Shown piece after piece: positions 1-15,300 of a stretch of DNA of 64,000 nt (within the stretch, counting starts at the first letter, position 1; each line of letters begins with the position of its first letter). The stretch covers positions 39,741,640 to 39,805,639 of the forward strand of contig OY978526.1 in the NCBI GenBank assembly GCA_963854835.1, given 5' to 3'. Both the position numbers and the translations under genes were made by a program. The stretch is from Megamerina dolium (Eukaryota; Arthropoda; Insecta; Diptera; Megamerinidae). Below the pieces are notes generated by a model that was given only the letters and a program-made list of their open reading frames with translations, was not told where the DNA came from and searched no databases.

Positions 1-3000
1 CTTCACAAGTAGGTCACAATTCACTTATTATAGTAGTTACTACAATCTCGCAAAAAGGCGATTGGAAAAATTAAATGGAAAATGTTCGATTAAATTACTA
101 GTAACGCATTTAAAGTCAATTAATTAATTATAAATGATTATAATTATAAGTGCAATCATATTTCTTATATGTGGCAACATGCAGCTATCATTGAATCCAA
201 TCAATATAAGATTTTAGGGGAAAAAAATATAACATTTTGGCATCCATGTATTTTATTTAAAATACATTGATCAATCTATTATTCGTATAATTCTTTGGAG
301 TTTTTCTTACATTTCAGAGGAAGGCAAATGTATCAAAATTTCCACACGTTTAACTTGAATTTAAATATAATTTTTTTCTTTAAAAAATTTTCATTGAAAC
401 TTACAGAAAAATCACAAATTTAAAATACATATTGGTATACAAATTTTGTGAATTTTGTTTGGTTCACTATAAATATAAAAATATGATTAATAAAATCATA
501 TTTTTATATTTATTTGAAAATTGAAAATTCATACTCATGATCAAAACTTTTTATTGCGGAAATATTTACCTACTATATTAATTGGAAATTATTGGCCCGA
601 CGTAAAAAAACGAAATCAAATAAATCATTACACCAATGAATGACGTCATTGATATTTTGACCTATGTGGATCACATGCTCAAATGCTAGATGTCGTGTTA
701 GAGAATCACAGAAGATAGAATCACTCATACAAACATACAACTTCAAAGAACTTTAGAGTATTCTAGTATAAAAGTATTCTACTAATATTAAGCAATTCTG
801 AACGGAAGAACTCTTGCGACATGATCATCAATTTTGGCAAGTTGTATCCTTTTACTACTTCACACGTATATGTTGTATGCAATGGGTCTAATGACTAAAT
901 ATTGTACAGAAACTATTGTATATTTGTATAGAATAAAATGAAATTATAAGATAATGACAAGACTCAAATTAATAATAGCCTTGAGTAAGGTTGTTATTTT
1001 TTTTTTTTTATATTATATTTATACTTTATTATTGTTATTTTGTTAATTTTCTAATTTAATGCCAATCTTAGTAAACATATGGTGATTTAAGAAACACCTA
1101 CCACATCTAAAACATATACATGCGATTTTTAAAACATAAAAATAATGTGATTTTTTATATATCTGCCTACATCTATTGCTATCATTAAAACAACAGAAAA
1201 ATTATATATCTTCGATAAATATGTATTAACAACTAATAAGACTTAAACTCTTATTCATTTTCCTACACACTCATAAATGCGCGCACATACACACAAACGT
1301 ACATGAGTAATATATGTGTATGTATATGTAAGTAGGTACATACGTTGACCAAGTTTGGATTGCAACCCAAATAAGGTAACCAGCACATGCCTTTAATAGA
1401 TGGTGACTCTCTTTATACGAAATAAGCGAAAATACGAATTGTGTGTGTGTCATGTTTTTCAACATGACTGCGTTAAGAAATAATATACCCCGCAAATGAA
1501 CGCAACAACAACAGAAGCCGTAGCAGTAGCAATACTATTATGAATTCGTTATAAAAATTGTGAATTAATATATAAACTTTAAGTCAACGTGTTTAGCAAT
1601 GAGGAAGAAAGCATGTATAAAAATGTAGAAAGGGATGCCATCATATAATAATAATAACAATAATCATGATCATCATCATCATCATTATTCAGATAGTCCA
1701 TCAATGACACAATTAGCTTTAGGAGTAAAAGCAGCTTGCACAAATACGAATAACAACATCAACAAGTGTTACCATAAAAGTACAAAATTTTATTTGTGAT
1801 TTAAAAAAAATATGTACATATATATCATGTTATTGTTAAATGTATGTGTGTGTGTGGCATGTATACAATGTTGTTTGTCGCGACACGTTAAACAACAACA
1901 GCCGCCAACAGTAACCATCAACTCAACAACAATCAACTCTTTTTGGTTCAAAAGCAAGACATGTGACATGCATGAGTTTCACTACGTCTTTATTATATAC
2001 GTATTTAATACAAAATTTCTAAATTATTTACCTTCAAATGAATGTAAAAAGAATAGATGTGGTCGTATCAGACGCCCACTCTCGCTTAATGTATACTATT
2101 CTTCTAGATCTCGTTCGCATTCACTTCACTTTTACGTCAAGCAGTCTATATCGCGTTATTCTTTTGTTCTAAGCAACAAATAATCACAATCCTAAAATGG
2201 CTTTTTAAGCAAGTTAATATATTTTGTTCCTCTTAATGATAAATTTGCATTTAATAATAAATATAGGTATATTGTAGCGACTATTCGAATTTAATTACAA
2301 AGCATTGGAGTTAATTTTTATGATTAAAATAAAACAGAACAACAACAAGAACGACATGATTATTAATTATAGTAATAAATGCAAATACATACGCACACTC
2401 ATACATATGTAGTAACATCATAGTACACATAAACTCGAAAATTATTTGCAATATTTTTATTTTTTAAAGTACAAAAAAAGACACTATACACGAGTACTAA
2501 TCGTCACATGCGATTATTTTGTGTGATACGAGAATAAACGACTTGAGAGAATGATACATATAATTACCAATGTTTGCACTTGTGTCCGTAGATGTACATG
2601 CACATATGTGCTACATCGATGACACAGATAGAGATATACACATTTATTTGTATATACAATATAACGATACCATAACAGCAAACAACCAGCTAATGTCATC
2701 GATGACTAATACAATTGATTTGTTGCTCTCACACACTGCTGCTGATGCTGTGTGCTGTGCTGTGCTCTAGTGTGTTGCACTCATTCACATTTAGTGTACT
2801 ATATACGTAATCGTAGTATATATAACCATATGAATTTAAACAGATGTGGTATGTACATACGAATACGTTACATATAGATCTGTAATATTCATTTATTAAT
2901 AATGATGTACATGATTGTTACTTGTAGGTATATGTGTTGTTGTGAATTTCTTGTGGTTGCAAATTTACAATTGACATTTGTTGAGGTTTTTCAAATTTAT

Positions 3001-3150
3001 ATACATACATTTTTCGAATGAACAATAACTATAACAAAAAGACGTAAAACATTAGCATCGCTAAATTGTTCAGAAATGTAAGTATTCAATTTTTATTACC
3101 TACATACTTATGCACTTCGCTTGTGGTGGTGTATATTGTTTTATACCCTG

Positions 3151-3790
3151 CATAAGTACAAGAGTGTATATTAATTTTGGTCAAATATATTTGTAACGGC
3201 TTGAAGTAAGCCATGTGACAAACAGTGAGATATGAGCCACAACCGCTATTTAAAGTAGCTCCAATACAGCGTCAAAGAATTTTTATTTAATTTAAAACAC
3301 CATAATTCTGTGCCTTGGCTCAGTGGTTAGTGCATTAGCCTTCTGAAGAGAAGCTCGGCCAAAGAGCTCTTCGGGATCCATAAGTGTCTCATATTTACTT
3401 ATTTTTACATTTAACTCGCTAAATTCCATCTAGGAGAAGTATATTTGGATGGTAAAATAATATTGTAGTGAACAATAATCTCCCAAGGAACAAAAGAGAC
3501 ATGTTCACTATTTCCTGTAGCTCTCATACAAAGTCGAGGAATTTTTAAAATATACATATCCCAATAACTTACCCTTCCGTCTAGAACAACAACCATTAAC
3601 ACGTGAATTAGTATTACAAGGGCAAACCATTTCTCTGAAAAAAGCTAACCACGACAACTATTTAATGTGGCTCGCATACAAAATCACTGCTACGATCCGC
3701 TAAATGATGTAGCACAGCCATATAATGGAAGTACAAATTGTAGCACTTGAAAACTTGCTAAGAAAAAGATGGATGTGATGAGCCCATTTT
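3151..3790. repeat. Satellite-like repeat debris split by a SINE fragment
   Basis: Starts with TATACCCTGCATAAG, a motif common at the edge of dispersed fly repeats. It continues with imperfect units sharing the phrases 'ctcnnatacaaa', 'gaatttttaaaat', 'ataactta' and 'gtgaattagtatta'. The same phrases recur in the tandem array at 51758-52168, so both belong to one repeat family. A SINE remnant sits inside at 3309-3397. Confidence 0.55.
3309..3397 (+). mobile_element. Internally deleted tRNA-derived SINE fragment
   Basis: The first ~45 bases match the SINE head, including the A box TGGCTCAGTGG. They join directly to the last ~45 bases (AGAGAAGCTCGGCC to the CATATTT tail). The middle ~260 bp of the family are missing. 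Confidence 0.7.
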
Positions 3791-6199
3791 TTATACACCT
3801 TTACGTGTGCAAAGGTATAAATCGGTCATCTCACGCCGACTGTAAGGCCATTTTTTTATCGTTCTTTCATTTTTCTTACATTTTTACTATTTGTGCATAA
3901 TATATATTATACGATATAATTGGCTTCCGCTCATTTGTTTCTTCAAGCGAAAAAATGCTGTATAACTATTAAATAAAATAATTATTGTTTCATTGGTATT
4001 GTTGTTGTTGTTATTTGTATTCTTAAGGAATTATTAAAATTAAATAAAAATGAATAGGATGCTTATAAAAAAAAAAACTAAAAAGAAATAACAATACTTA
4101 GTATCATATTAAGTAGTTACATGCGCGTCGATACTTAAAATTATTATTACGAATATTTGTATGTACATTGTTTTGTCTAATATAGTTAAAATTGCTTAAC
4201 ATATTTGTTCAAATTTCAATGCTTTAAACTTAGTAAAAAAAAACACTGTTGTGCTGAAAGCTCGAAAGCGATATGATCTCCTTTAGCATTAGTTCACTTT
4301 TTTCGTGCCATCTGTAAAAAAACAAAACTTGAACCGTTTTCAAGACCCCTTTGCTCCTCCTAATATCCTCAAAAGTTAATATTATTGTAACTCTTTTGTA
4401 TCTCTTGTTACAAGAGTTTTCTGTTTAGATTTAGCACATAAGTTATTACACAAAGCAATTGTTATTTCAAATCCATAACAATAAGTAAGAAATAAAACGA
4501 AAATAAAGCTGTACTTAATATTTGTACAACAAATTGTCACTACATACGAGTCGTATAGAAGCAATAATTACTCGTATTTTATGTTTATTGTTTTCTACGG
4601 CTGCACTCATTTTATGTACAAATTTAATTTACATGAAAAGCAACAATAATAATAACAATTAAAATATCAGTATCATAGATATATATACGACAATAATAGC
4701 TATACATATTGTTAATTGTTTTCTACTATGTATATTTTTATAAATTATGCAAATGTTTGATATAAAAAAGCGCATTATGTTCTACAACAACAACAATACG
4801 TCTATCAGCATCAGTAGGAGCAATTGTAATAAATTAAAAAAAAAAATACATTATTATACATGTTTCTATTAGTTTATTCTTAAATTTTTTATCTCATTTT
4901 TTTAATTAAAAATGTTGACGTTCTCACTGTTGTTGATGATGATGATGATGATGATGGTGATGATAATAACATCACATTGTGATATATTGCAATCAAATAA
5001 ATAAAGTGTCACAAATTGTGCAAGTTGTAGGTGAGACAAGTTGAGGTCAGACATGTATTAATATTATTATTTGTTGCACCTTTTTTGTTGTTGTTATCGC
5101 TATTACTAACTTTTTTTTTTTTTTTGCTTTGTAATATACACTGAGTTATGATAGCTCATTAAAATAAATTAAATTTTGCTTTGAATGATTAAATTCATGA
5201 GATTTACATCAGTAGATATAGTGTAATATATGTATATGTTATGCTAAAAAAGTTTCCGGACATTAAACGATTAGAAAAATAAGTAAAACGTATTCACAAA
5301 ATTGAATTCTCGTAGAATATTTGTTTTTGTGAGACAAAACCATAACAATAATTTCCGACGAATGATTTTCTAAAAGGATATCCAAGTGGCTAATGCCACA
5401 AAACAACACTATTTTTTGATTTTGCAGAAATTGGGATTGTTTTTTGGGATCTCAGTTAAATAACTTCTTTTCTATTATTTTTTTTCTACAAATTCATTCT
5501 AAATAACATGACTAATGTTTCTTTAAACAAAAATTCTAGTTGACATATCGTCCAATCAAAGCGGATGTGATGATCAACAGCAATATCCGAATATTTTTGT
5601 ATCACAGTCTGCTTATACACTGAGCATTCCTTGTTGATTAAATAATTTACAATAAATAATGATGACACTAAGTCAGAGATTGTGTTTAACCATTCAAATT
5701 GTATATCAATTGTTCAAGATATTTAATACAATAAATTAGACATAATTCTTAAAAGTCATTGATTACATACTAGTGTGCACGTTATCCATAAAAAAAAAGA
5801 AAATCATGACCAATACTGCACAATATTTTTCATTAATGATGCATTTGTTTATTTTTAGCAATTTATGCACAGTGGTAGCGCTAAACTATGTACGATCATT
5901 ATCTCATTTGATGAATAGTTAGTGCTTTGCTATAGACACGTTTATTAATAATATAATATTATTATCATAAATAGCATCTAATGAATGCTCTTTAAATGTT
6001 GATATGTAGTGCAATAGTTAATGTGAAAGTCGGTACGACAACGTGAATCATTCGAATATTTGAAGTTGAGCAACTTAAAAATACTGAATACTATGTGATA
6101 AGAGTTCAAAAAAGATGTCTAAATTCATATGCTAATTTTTCACTTTTTATTTAATTTAATTCTAATTTTCTTTTCTGTATTTATTCATTTTTATTCCAG

Positions 6200-6333
6200 A
6201 AATTGCGCGTGTTCGTGCATCACTTTTTCAAATAAATGGCGTCAAAAAGGAACCACTTATGTTGCCAGAACCAGAAGGCGCCATTGTAGCATTAAATGAA
6301 AAAGTATATGTGCCTGTGCGAGAACATCCAGAT
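6200..6333 (+). CDS. how: how coding exon 1 of window (KH domain start)
   Basis: Acceptor TTATTCCAG precedes 6200 and donor GTAAGT follows 6333. The first two bases complete a split codon (Glu if the previous exon ends in G), then 44 codons follow, ending VPVREHPD. This is the segment leading into the KH domain of HOW/Quaking. The next coding exon is 21.9 kb downstream. Confidence 0.93.
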
Positions 6334-9300
6334 GTAAGTTATTACAAATTTATATATACTTAGCTATTCCATTTTAGACGCTGGCATTTTTGGGAATTTA
6401 TTTTTAGTTCATTAGTTGCTAGATGGTTGTACACTACACATATTGTATATATGACGATTTGGAACATTTCTATTTATGTATTTCTTTAGGATGTTTGTGT
6501 TGTTTGTGCAAGCATTTGGAATTCTAGTCGAGCATTAAATAATTTCGATAAAAATTCATTTCACGCGGAAGTAACATTATTCCTTAAATTTTTCCAACAG
6601 TATGTGCTTTAATCGAATTAGAATTTCCACTTAAATTAACTCAAATAGAAACACGTATAAGGAGGTAATATATTGGGATGGTTTTTTTTTTTGGTCTCTA
6701 AAGTGTTTAAAAAACCAATAGATATGCCATAAAGTGAAGTACTTCTGCCATTCGAAAAACTCTTTAATGATACAACTTTTATCTAATATTTCGAAGTGAA
6801 TGGTTTTTGAGTTGAATGTCGTTGTTGTGCAAGTTGTCACTAGGTTAGCTACCAACCGCAGTCAATATGAGAGATTGCTGAAGCTTGCTTTTGATTGTCT
6901 TTCATTCTCATATCAAATCCAATTTGGGCTCTCTTTTTTCTTCGTTTGTCATATCTATTTAGGGTCGACTAAAGTTTTCTTTGGATATGGACAGTTCCTT
7001 ATTTTAGACACTGTTGATTGCGTCTTTTATAGAGTAGTTTATTATTATTAATAATTGATAAATTTTCAATGCAAAACTGCAACAAAGTTTATTTGTATGA
7101 TTTTACTATGTTATTTCTAATAAAAAGTTGTTAATAATATAAAATCACTTTTCATGGAATTAAATTGAACATTTTGATGAAAGTGGTATCATTTTACAGA
7201 TAATAGCCCAACTAAATCACATAAAAAAGTTGTCAAAAAGTTAGCCAAGGCCACTACATATTATGGCATTATAGAGGAAAAATTGATATATGTACTTCTG
7301 TTTTTAAATATACTTATTTTAAATTTCCCATCCTTGAACGGAAATAAGTTGCAGCATTTTTTGAGCTTATAATATTTAATATGTCAGTACTTCGCACTAT
7401 GCTTCTGTTCATATCAAAGGAAAGGCATTCAAATATTTAATTGTTTTTAGTCACAATTGACTTTTGTTTGGACAACCAATTACGTTTCGACAATTATCAA
7501 CATTAACTTCGAATGCGTCGAAATCAGTGATACAACTTTTCACGCATTCGGTACGAACAGTCGTTTCTCGACGAAAGTCCGTGCATAATTAATAATTGTC
7601 ATGTAAATTAAATAGCGTAAATTCTTCCTGTAAAATGAAAACTCAATCTATACTAAAAGTTATAGTATATATATTTATATTTAGATACACTGACTAAAAT
7701 CCAATTATACAAATGCCGAATTAAATGATCAAATTTCTTGTGACATTCTTCAGCCAGTGATGTCACTTTATGCATATGATAATATATTATTTTGTGATGT
7801 GATTTATGATTTCATAATTCTCGTTCTAAACACTAGCTTTAAGCTAATGAATTCAAATTGAAATGTTTAATATCTTAATTTGATAAAAAAAAAAACAAAA
7901 ACAAAATAGAATACATACTATGTATTGTAAGTGTATTGTAGTACGTAGTACTACAATACAGTATGTATAGTATCTATCAAAAATGCTAGTTGCTATTTGA
8001 AGGAAAATTCTATTTGTTTTAACATTAAAACCTGACACATTTGAACTGTTTCCGCTAATTAAAATTGACAACAGCGTCTACTACGACATAACTCTGCTCA
8101 GCTCATTGGAGCTCAGTGAGTATCTGGTACACCGGAAATCACTTTTAAGGTGTGCCTTCATATAATACCACATATTGTTGTTATACCTACGAGTAATGAA
8201 AATCTGCATCATTGGCATTGCGTTACTATGCTTATGTAACGTGTATGTACATACTTGATTTGTTATTTCTATTTTCTTCTAAATTTATTTAAATTTAAAA
8301 AAGAAATCGAATCTGCTTAACCAGCTTTCATCTACACAATAAATATTGTATAGACACTATTATTTTTTTGTGACGAAGGTCTAAAATTTACTGAAGCGTT
8401 TAAGGAAGTTGTTCATTTGATTGTTGTTATTTCTAACGCTACTGTTACTATTTTATTAACATATAGTATACAATCATATAAGTATTTTTTCATATAATCT
8501 CCAAAAGACGCATTTTATATTGTTTTATAACTAATGAATTTTGTTGTTTATTTTAATTTCGATTTCGATCATTGTAATTGGATTCGCATTGCCAAGCGAT
8601 GTGCTAATGGCACGTAAAAATTGTGTCATTCATTATAATCTAAATATGCAATACGTGTATATAAATAAAGCGGCTATTTGTATTGGTATTATCCCATTGA
8701 GAAAATGCTACACTCCATTTCATATTTAATAATAATAATTAATATGTGGCACTTAAAGCCCCAAAGGGCTCATTGGCCGAGCTTCTCTTCCATTACTGTT
8801 GTGCGTCTTAAATTTTGGACAGTATTAGAATGGACCTACTTATTTTAGCCGGTTCCGAACGGCAGAACACTTGTGACATCACTTTTTCTGAGCTTTGTCA
8901 CAGAGTTCTTTTTAGAAGCTTTTTCATGGCAAGTTGTTACTGTCGGAAGAATTGCCAATTGCTTGCCGACAGGTGGGTACCGTTCGAAAGAAAAATCTTT
9001 TCGATATTAAATTTGTTATGCATCAGCCGGGTATTGAACCACGACCTACAGATCAGAAGGCGAACACACTAACCACTGAGCTACGGCACCCATATTTCAT
9101 ATTTAGTTTCTGCTAATATTCTATTTATATTATATATTAGCATAATGGTATACAGAACTTTATAGCGTAATTATCATTGCTCATAATCAAGTAATCAATC
9201 AAATCGTTCACTGACATAAACACATTGGTGCGCCGAAATTCATAATTAACCTAGTATGTTTTCAATTCAGTTTTTAATTGTAATTAATTTAATACTTGTC

Positions 9301-12300
9301 TATTTATTAAATGCCAAAATCTGAATTCGTTGAAATAAAGTAAATTCAATTAATCAAAAAAAAAAAAAACGAAAAGAACAAGTCTTATATTAATGTTTTA
9401 AATATTTTTATTGTATCTACTGGCGATGATGTTGTTATGCTTGAACAACTGTCATATCAATATTCCAAAAGATCATTACATAATTGATTACAGGCTTCGT
9501 ATACATTTTATATAGTCAATAATAATCTCTGTCGATTGTCTTGAAATTTCAAAATAATTTCCTCAAATATTTCTTGTATCTACCTATGACATTTTCTTTA
9601 AATGTAAATATGCATCAAATTTCGATGAAAACATGTCAATAAGACATCAAAACAATTAATAATATTTAAATAATTATACATTAATTACTGAAATGAAATT
9701 AACAAAAATTCACTACATATACATACATGTGTGTACTGATCATATAAAATACTTCAAAAATGTTGTCATTGGGTAGTCGATGTTAAAAATACATTTTATT
9801 TCATATCAAATGAAATAATAGAAAAATACAAAAAATTGCGCTAAGGATTTCAATACCGACTGTAAAAATGTATATAAAGTGTTGTGGGATAAGTTGGCAA
9901 TCGTCAATTTCTGAACACTATAGTAGTAACATTAGTTGAAATTTATGTCATAATCAACCAAATTGACATTTTTTCCTTACGAAAGTTAAGGAGACATTAT
10001 TTTCGAATCTTTCGAGTGACATACGTACGATCGGCGTCGGTAATGATCAAAGGAAAAATTCATGGCAACTTATTCCGAAATCCCCTACATATGAGATATT
10101 ATTATTATTATATTTTTTCTAATAAAATGTAAATGTAGACTCATGGCAATATTTCACAAGTGGTATTTACCTACTTAATGATTTATCTTAACATGAACGC
10201 CCACATGTCGTAATTAAATATACCGCGCAAACACCTGCAACACAATAGAGTTAGTCATAAATTACGAATTTTCTATTTTTTCTTGATTGTATAAATATAG
10301 CAAGTACAAGTACATAATATTTCTTCCTTATAATTTGACTAAGACAATACATTAAATCACCTATTCACTTTTTGTATTCATTTGAACGTTTATATTCCTT
10401 TGAACAATTTTCCACATAATAAAAAAAAGCAATTTTAATCTTAACGATATATTATTTCAAAACAAGTTTGTTGTATTAGTAGTTTTTTTTTTTCTTTAAT
10501 AGAATTTATTTAAACGAAATTGAAGGTTTCATTGATGTTACATGATACTTGACTGCAGCATTAAAAACAGAAAATTTAACTCTACGTATATTTTCATATT
10601 TTAAATATATCAGCAGTTTTCAAATAAAGTGTAAATAAATAACTTTTTCGATTTTCTCAAAATTGTGATATTTACGAAAATTTGTGCATAACCACACCAA
10701 GTGCTCTATTTTTGCGACATTTCTTACTGAGTGTATATACTTTTCATACCTTGCATTGAAAAGGTCAAGGGTATATTGAGTTCGTTCTTCCGTTTATAAA
10801 ATCGATGAGGAAAAGTGACAATTACAGAAAAGTAGATGTGCAGGTATATTGATCTGAGTATATTTAGCCATCTGTCGGTCCATCTGTTCGCACGATAACT
10901 ATAATTATAGAGCGATCGAGTTGAAAATTGGTCGATAAGGTTATGTTCACCAATGAACAGATAAGTTCATGAATGAGCTTCATCAGTAGAAAACCACGCC
11001 TAGAACCACATGTCAGAAATTAATTAAGTTTGTAGAGGTACTTGTTAATTATATATGTATTATATGTATATCATCTTTGGATTATAAGTATACTAGCTCT
11101 GAAGTGGATTGTCAAATTTAAACAAAGGCAGTTGATGTATATCATTCGATGAGAAAAGAATTAAGGAAGACTATACTATAAGTTCTTTGTTACCATTTCG
11201 ATACAGTTTCTAAATTTTTGGCAATAGCGGCATTAAAAACCTATGATATAGCTATTCCAGAAGACAATTATTTAATTTAATTTAATTATTTATTCCCAGA
11301 AATAATAATATATATTAATTTCCGATTCTGAAGTGATGAATTTTTGTGCGCTCGTCGATCGAGCCAGTGCATCCACAAAATCTTAATAACCATATCAATA
11401 GCGTAAAGTTCATACAGTCGTAGGTTGTTATAATTTAAACTAAAAATTATCCCTTTCGAAATATATGTTGTTTATTCGTCGTAGGATGTTCTCGCAATAT
11501 CAAACAAAAAAATTAGGTACTACATACATACCTTAAACTTTTGACATGTCTGACTTCCATACAAAAGTTCATTGTTTCATTCATGAGAATTTCATAAAGA
11601 TGGATTCTGGATGAGTGTATGTAATGTTAATGCCAAATATGTAATATATGTATATATATAAAGTAACAACCTAAATTGGTGTTAGCAATTTTGTGTTATA
11701 TTTTTCTACTGGAACTCAATTGTCACTGCTATCTCACAGCAATCATGTTATTATTGTTGTTGAAGACAATTACATACTCGAACAATGAAATGAAGACACT
11801 TGCGCACAATAGCGATCAGCAAATGACAGCTGTTAAAATGTATTTACATAGAATTGTGTATACATACATACACTATATTGATGTATGTTGTTTAATAATG
11901 ACAGTACTAATTACAACCAACTTACATATGTACATACACTATACATATTTGTATACATAATGTTTATTTTTTACACAACGATATATTTCAATTCAATGAA
12001 AATGCACTTCTTCATAATATGTTATTCGAATTAGTAAATAATTTCATTTTTTTGTGCAATGATGATACGATACACTGGTGTACATTTCATATGATTTTAT
12101 TAAATTTTATTTATGTATGCATAATTTTTGATCGTCCCATTCATTTCTTTAGAATATTGCCACTTAATGTCCATTTCACAGCTGAATAGTTTCAAAGATA
12201 GCTTGTTCAAGATGCATACAATTTTTTTGCGTGCTGGAATTTAAAAAATATGTAAAAAATGTATTTATGTACATAAATATGCATACTATATGTATACATT

Positions 12301-15300
12301 GGTTTTGCTACCTCTGACTCTCCGTCTAATGCTCACATTCTTACGCTACGAAATTGCAAACATTTGGCACTCATTTGAATTGAAATTGTTCAGTTTTGCA
12401 TTTAAGTTTACGTGAGCAGAGGTGGAGTACGTTGAATGTGCGTATTGATGGAACACATTCATTACCTTTTTCAATAAATAAATAAATACTTCAATGTTTA
12501 TTTGTTAATTCATTTATTTAAAGTATTTAAAATAATTTTTCAGAATATTCACAATTTGTTTTAAATCCGATTTTATGGGTTCATTTATACAAAAATAATT
12601 ATAATAGTGTCAGGTATTAAAACTACGATTAATGATAGACATCGTAATCATATAAAAACACAGTCGTCGTCTGAAGGTCGTGTGGGTTCGATTTGTGGCT
12701 GAAGCACAATCTGGCGACAATTTGCGATGAAAACACTTCTAAATGAACTCTTTGAAAAAGCTCAGAATAGGTGATGTCAGAAGTGTTCTGCCGGCGGATA
12801 TAAGTAGATCTCTTCTGTGACGAGGTAGAAAGCCAAATTGAACTTACAAAGTTTTTTAAAAATTTGCAAATTAAATATAATTTGAAAGGTATTTTACATT
12901 TAATTCTTAATTCTTGATTCGTAGTAACTTTGCAAAAACATAGAAAACCGGAATGTATTATAATTGTAACTTTGTATGTAAAAGTTATATTGAAATTGTA
13001 AACAGTTGATTAATGAATGTCATTCATTGATTTATTTCTTCCGTGTGTATGTAACAATAAGCACCCATATATATATATATATATTTAAATATATGTATGT
13101 AAGTTGTTAAATGATTATAAATCGAATAGAGAACAAGCAACTACTTGCGATTGCAATTTGTGAATTTTTGATCTTTACCGACACTTTAGCAATTTAAACG
13201 GGTTACAATTAAGAAAGCCATGCAGCTTCAGTGTGTACAAAAATCGACGATTTCTTTAATCAAATTATGGAATTTGCTTTTAATTAAACGCATGCTACTC
13301 TGGTAGCGGCAAAATACCATAATATATTCATTTATAAACAAATGAAATACTCTGAATTTGATAATTGAAGCATTTAACAACAATATGTATATTCCTTGTA
13401 TTACAATAATGAAATTTATTCATACAATTCATCAAATAAAACAAAAATACAATATATAGGGGTTTGTGTACATATCGTACTAGATTATACAAACTATTCC
13501 TACTAATAATTACTAATTTTTTTTTATATTAAAAGAGACCAGATATTTCCCCTCAGTGATAGTAAAAATTAAAGATTGATATGTTCATCCAATGGGTGCC
13601 GTGGCTCAGTGGTTAGTGTGTTGGCCTTCTGATCTGTAGGTCGTGGTTCAATGCCCGGCTCATGCACAACAAATTTGATATCGAAAAGATTTTTCTTTCG
13701 AACAGTACCCACCTGTCGGCAAGCAACTGGCAATTCTTCCGACAGTAACAACTTGTAATGGTAAAGCTTCTAAAAGAACTCTGTGACAAAGCTCAGAAAA
13801 AGTGATGTCGCAAGGGTTCTGCCGTTCGGAACCGGCTAAAATAAGTAGGTCTCTTCTAATACTGTCCAAAATTTAACACGCACAACAGTAATTGAAGAGA
13901 AGCTCGGCCAATGAGCCCTTCGGGGCTTTAAGTGCCACATATTTTTTTTTTATGTTTATCCAATAATATTATAGTTTTTAAATAATGGCGTTTTTACTGT
14001 AGATTATTTAATTTGTTTGATTGGAAGAATAAATGACACTTGGATTGCAATATTCGATTGGCTTGATCAATGATGTTTAATCGCTATTGCAAAATACGAA
14101 GCGAAAAAGTATCACTGGATATCAAATATCCACACTAATCTCAAGAGAATTTCAAGTGGCGCTAATAAACCTATTACGATTTGTTAATTACCTTTATCAA
14201 TTGATGTAACTTGTTTAAATCGTCTTGTTGACTTTATCAATAAAATTTTATAGTTCGCGCGAGCATACTGTTAAATATATGTCAAATACTGTTTGTAGTA
14301 GTCTAAGCAAAAGCGTGCTGCGGCTTCCTCTAATAGATATTTAATGTATAGATAGATATGTGTATGCAAGTCTAGTGTATAGGTAGCGCCAAGCCTTATC
14401 ATGCAATTAACATTACCCACCTTCTGTATTATTAAATAGATTGTGTATTCATCAACTGTGGAACTACATTATTTATACAGAAATGATTATCGTTTTTATT
14501 TTATTTTTATTTTTTTCAATTTGTACCATCAACAGTAGGATTGTTTGTTGTTGCGCGGAGTAATAGAGTTGAGTACAAAAGTAAATTTCGTTGTGAAACA
14601 AAATGCAAGTACTTCTGTAAACACACCAATCGCTGGTATTTGTGATTTATGAGAGCGTACGAGTATTATTTATTATTGTAATTGATTTTAGATCGTTTAT
14701 AATGCACACATGTAGTTATTTTTTTTTTTTTCAATTTTATTTGTTCCGAGTTTCGCGAAAGTCACCAATAAGAGTGGACGTGTTTCTTTCGATTTTTAGA
14801 AAAAAAAAAAAAAAAAACAAATAAAATAATATAATTTGCAAACATTTTGATTATAATATGAGTGTTCAACGCTCTCCTCTCCGGCAACGGCAATCGCCTG
14901 TTAATGTGTGTGTAAACAATAATTTGCAATCACCCGCGCAAACCCCCCCGATAAGTGCATTATCAAATAAAACAGTTGATACACACTGCACAAGTGAAAG
15001 TAACAGTGCAAATCTTTTGCCTGCACATATTAAAAATTCATCAAATTTTGCAACAACAATAAATACAGACAAAAAAAATAATTTGTTCTATCGTGATATA
15101 CTATCTCCCTCTATACCGTGGAGTGTACAATGTGCTTCTCCTGCTGTAACACCAACAGCTACAACATCAAAGCAATCAAATAACGGCACTTCTACTGAAG
15201 TGCATGACCCAGTAGTTAAAGCAACTAGTGCGATGACTAATAAAGAACAAGTTGCTATTCAAACTGGTATTGATCGCTATATTACTGTAGTAAAGCGAAA

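Larger units (their letters stand above)
1..6199 (+). other. how: Upstream how intron (partial)
   Basis: No coding exon is visible. The stretch is AT-rich with simple repeats: CAT/ATC around 1666-1690, GAT repeats at 4937-4965 and several poly-T runs. It also holds the repeat debris at 3151-3790. The open frames seen here are short, low-complexity and without family resemblance. Confidence 0.7.

Noticed and set aside
1812..2183. 123-codon open frame on the + strand
   Set aside because: No recognisable domain, starts in a TATATG/GTGTGT-rich stretch, and lies in a how intron without splice context.
13594..13670. tRNA gene-like sequence with A and B boxes
   Set aside because: The boxes are real but this is the head of a repeated SINE with target duplications, and the anticodon stem pairs poorly, so it is not a tRNA gene. 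The same applies at 30929 and 9093.
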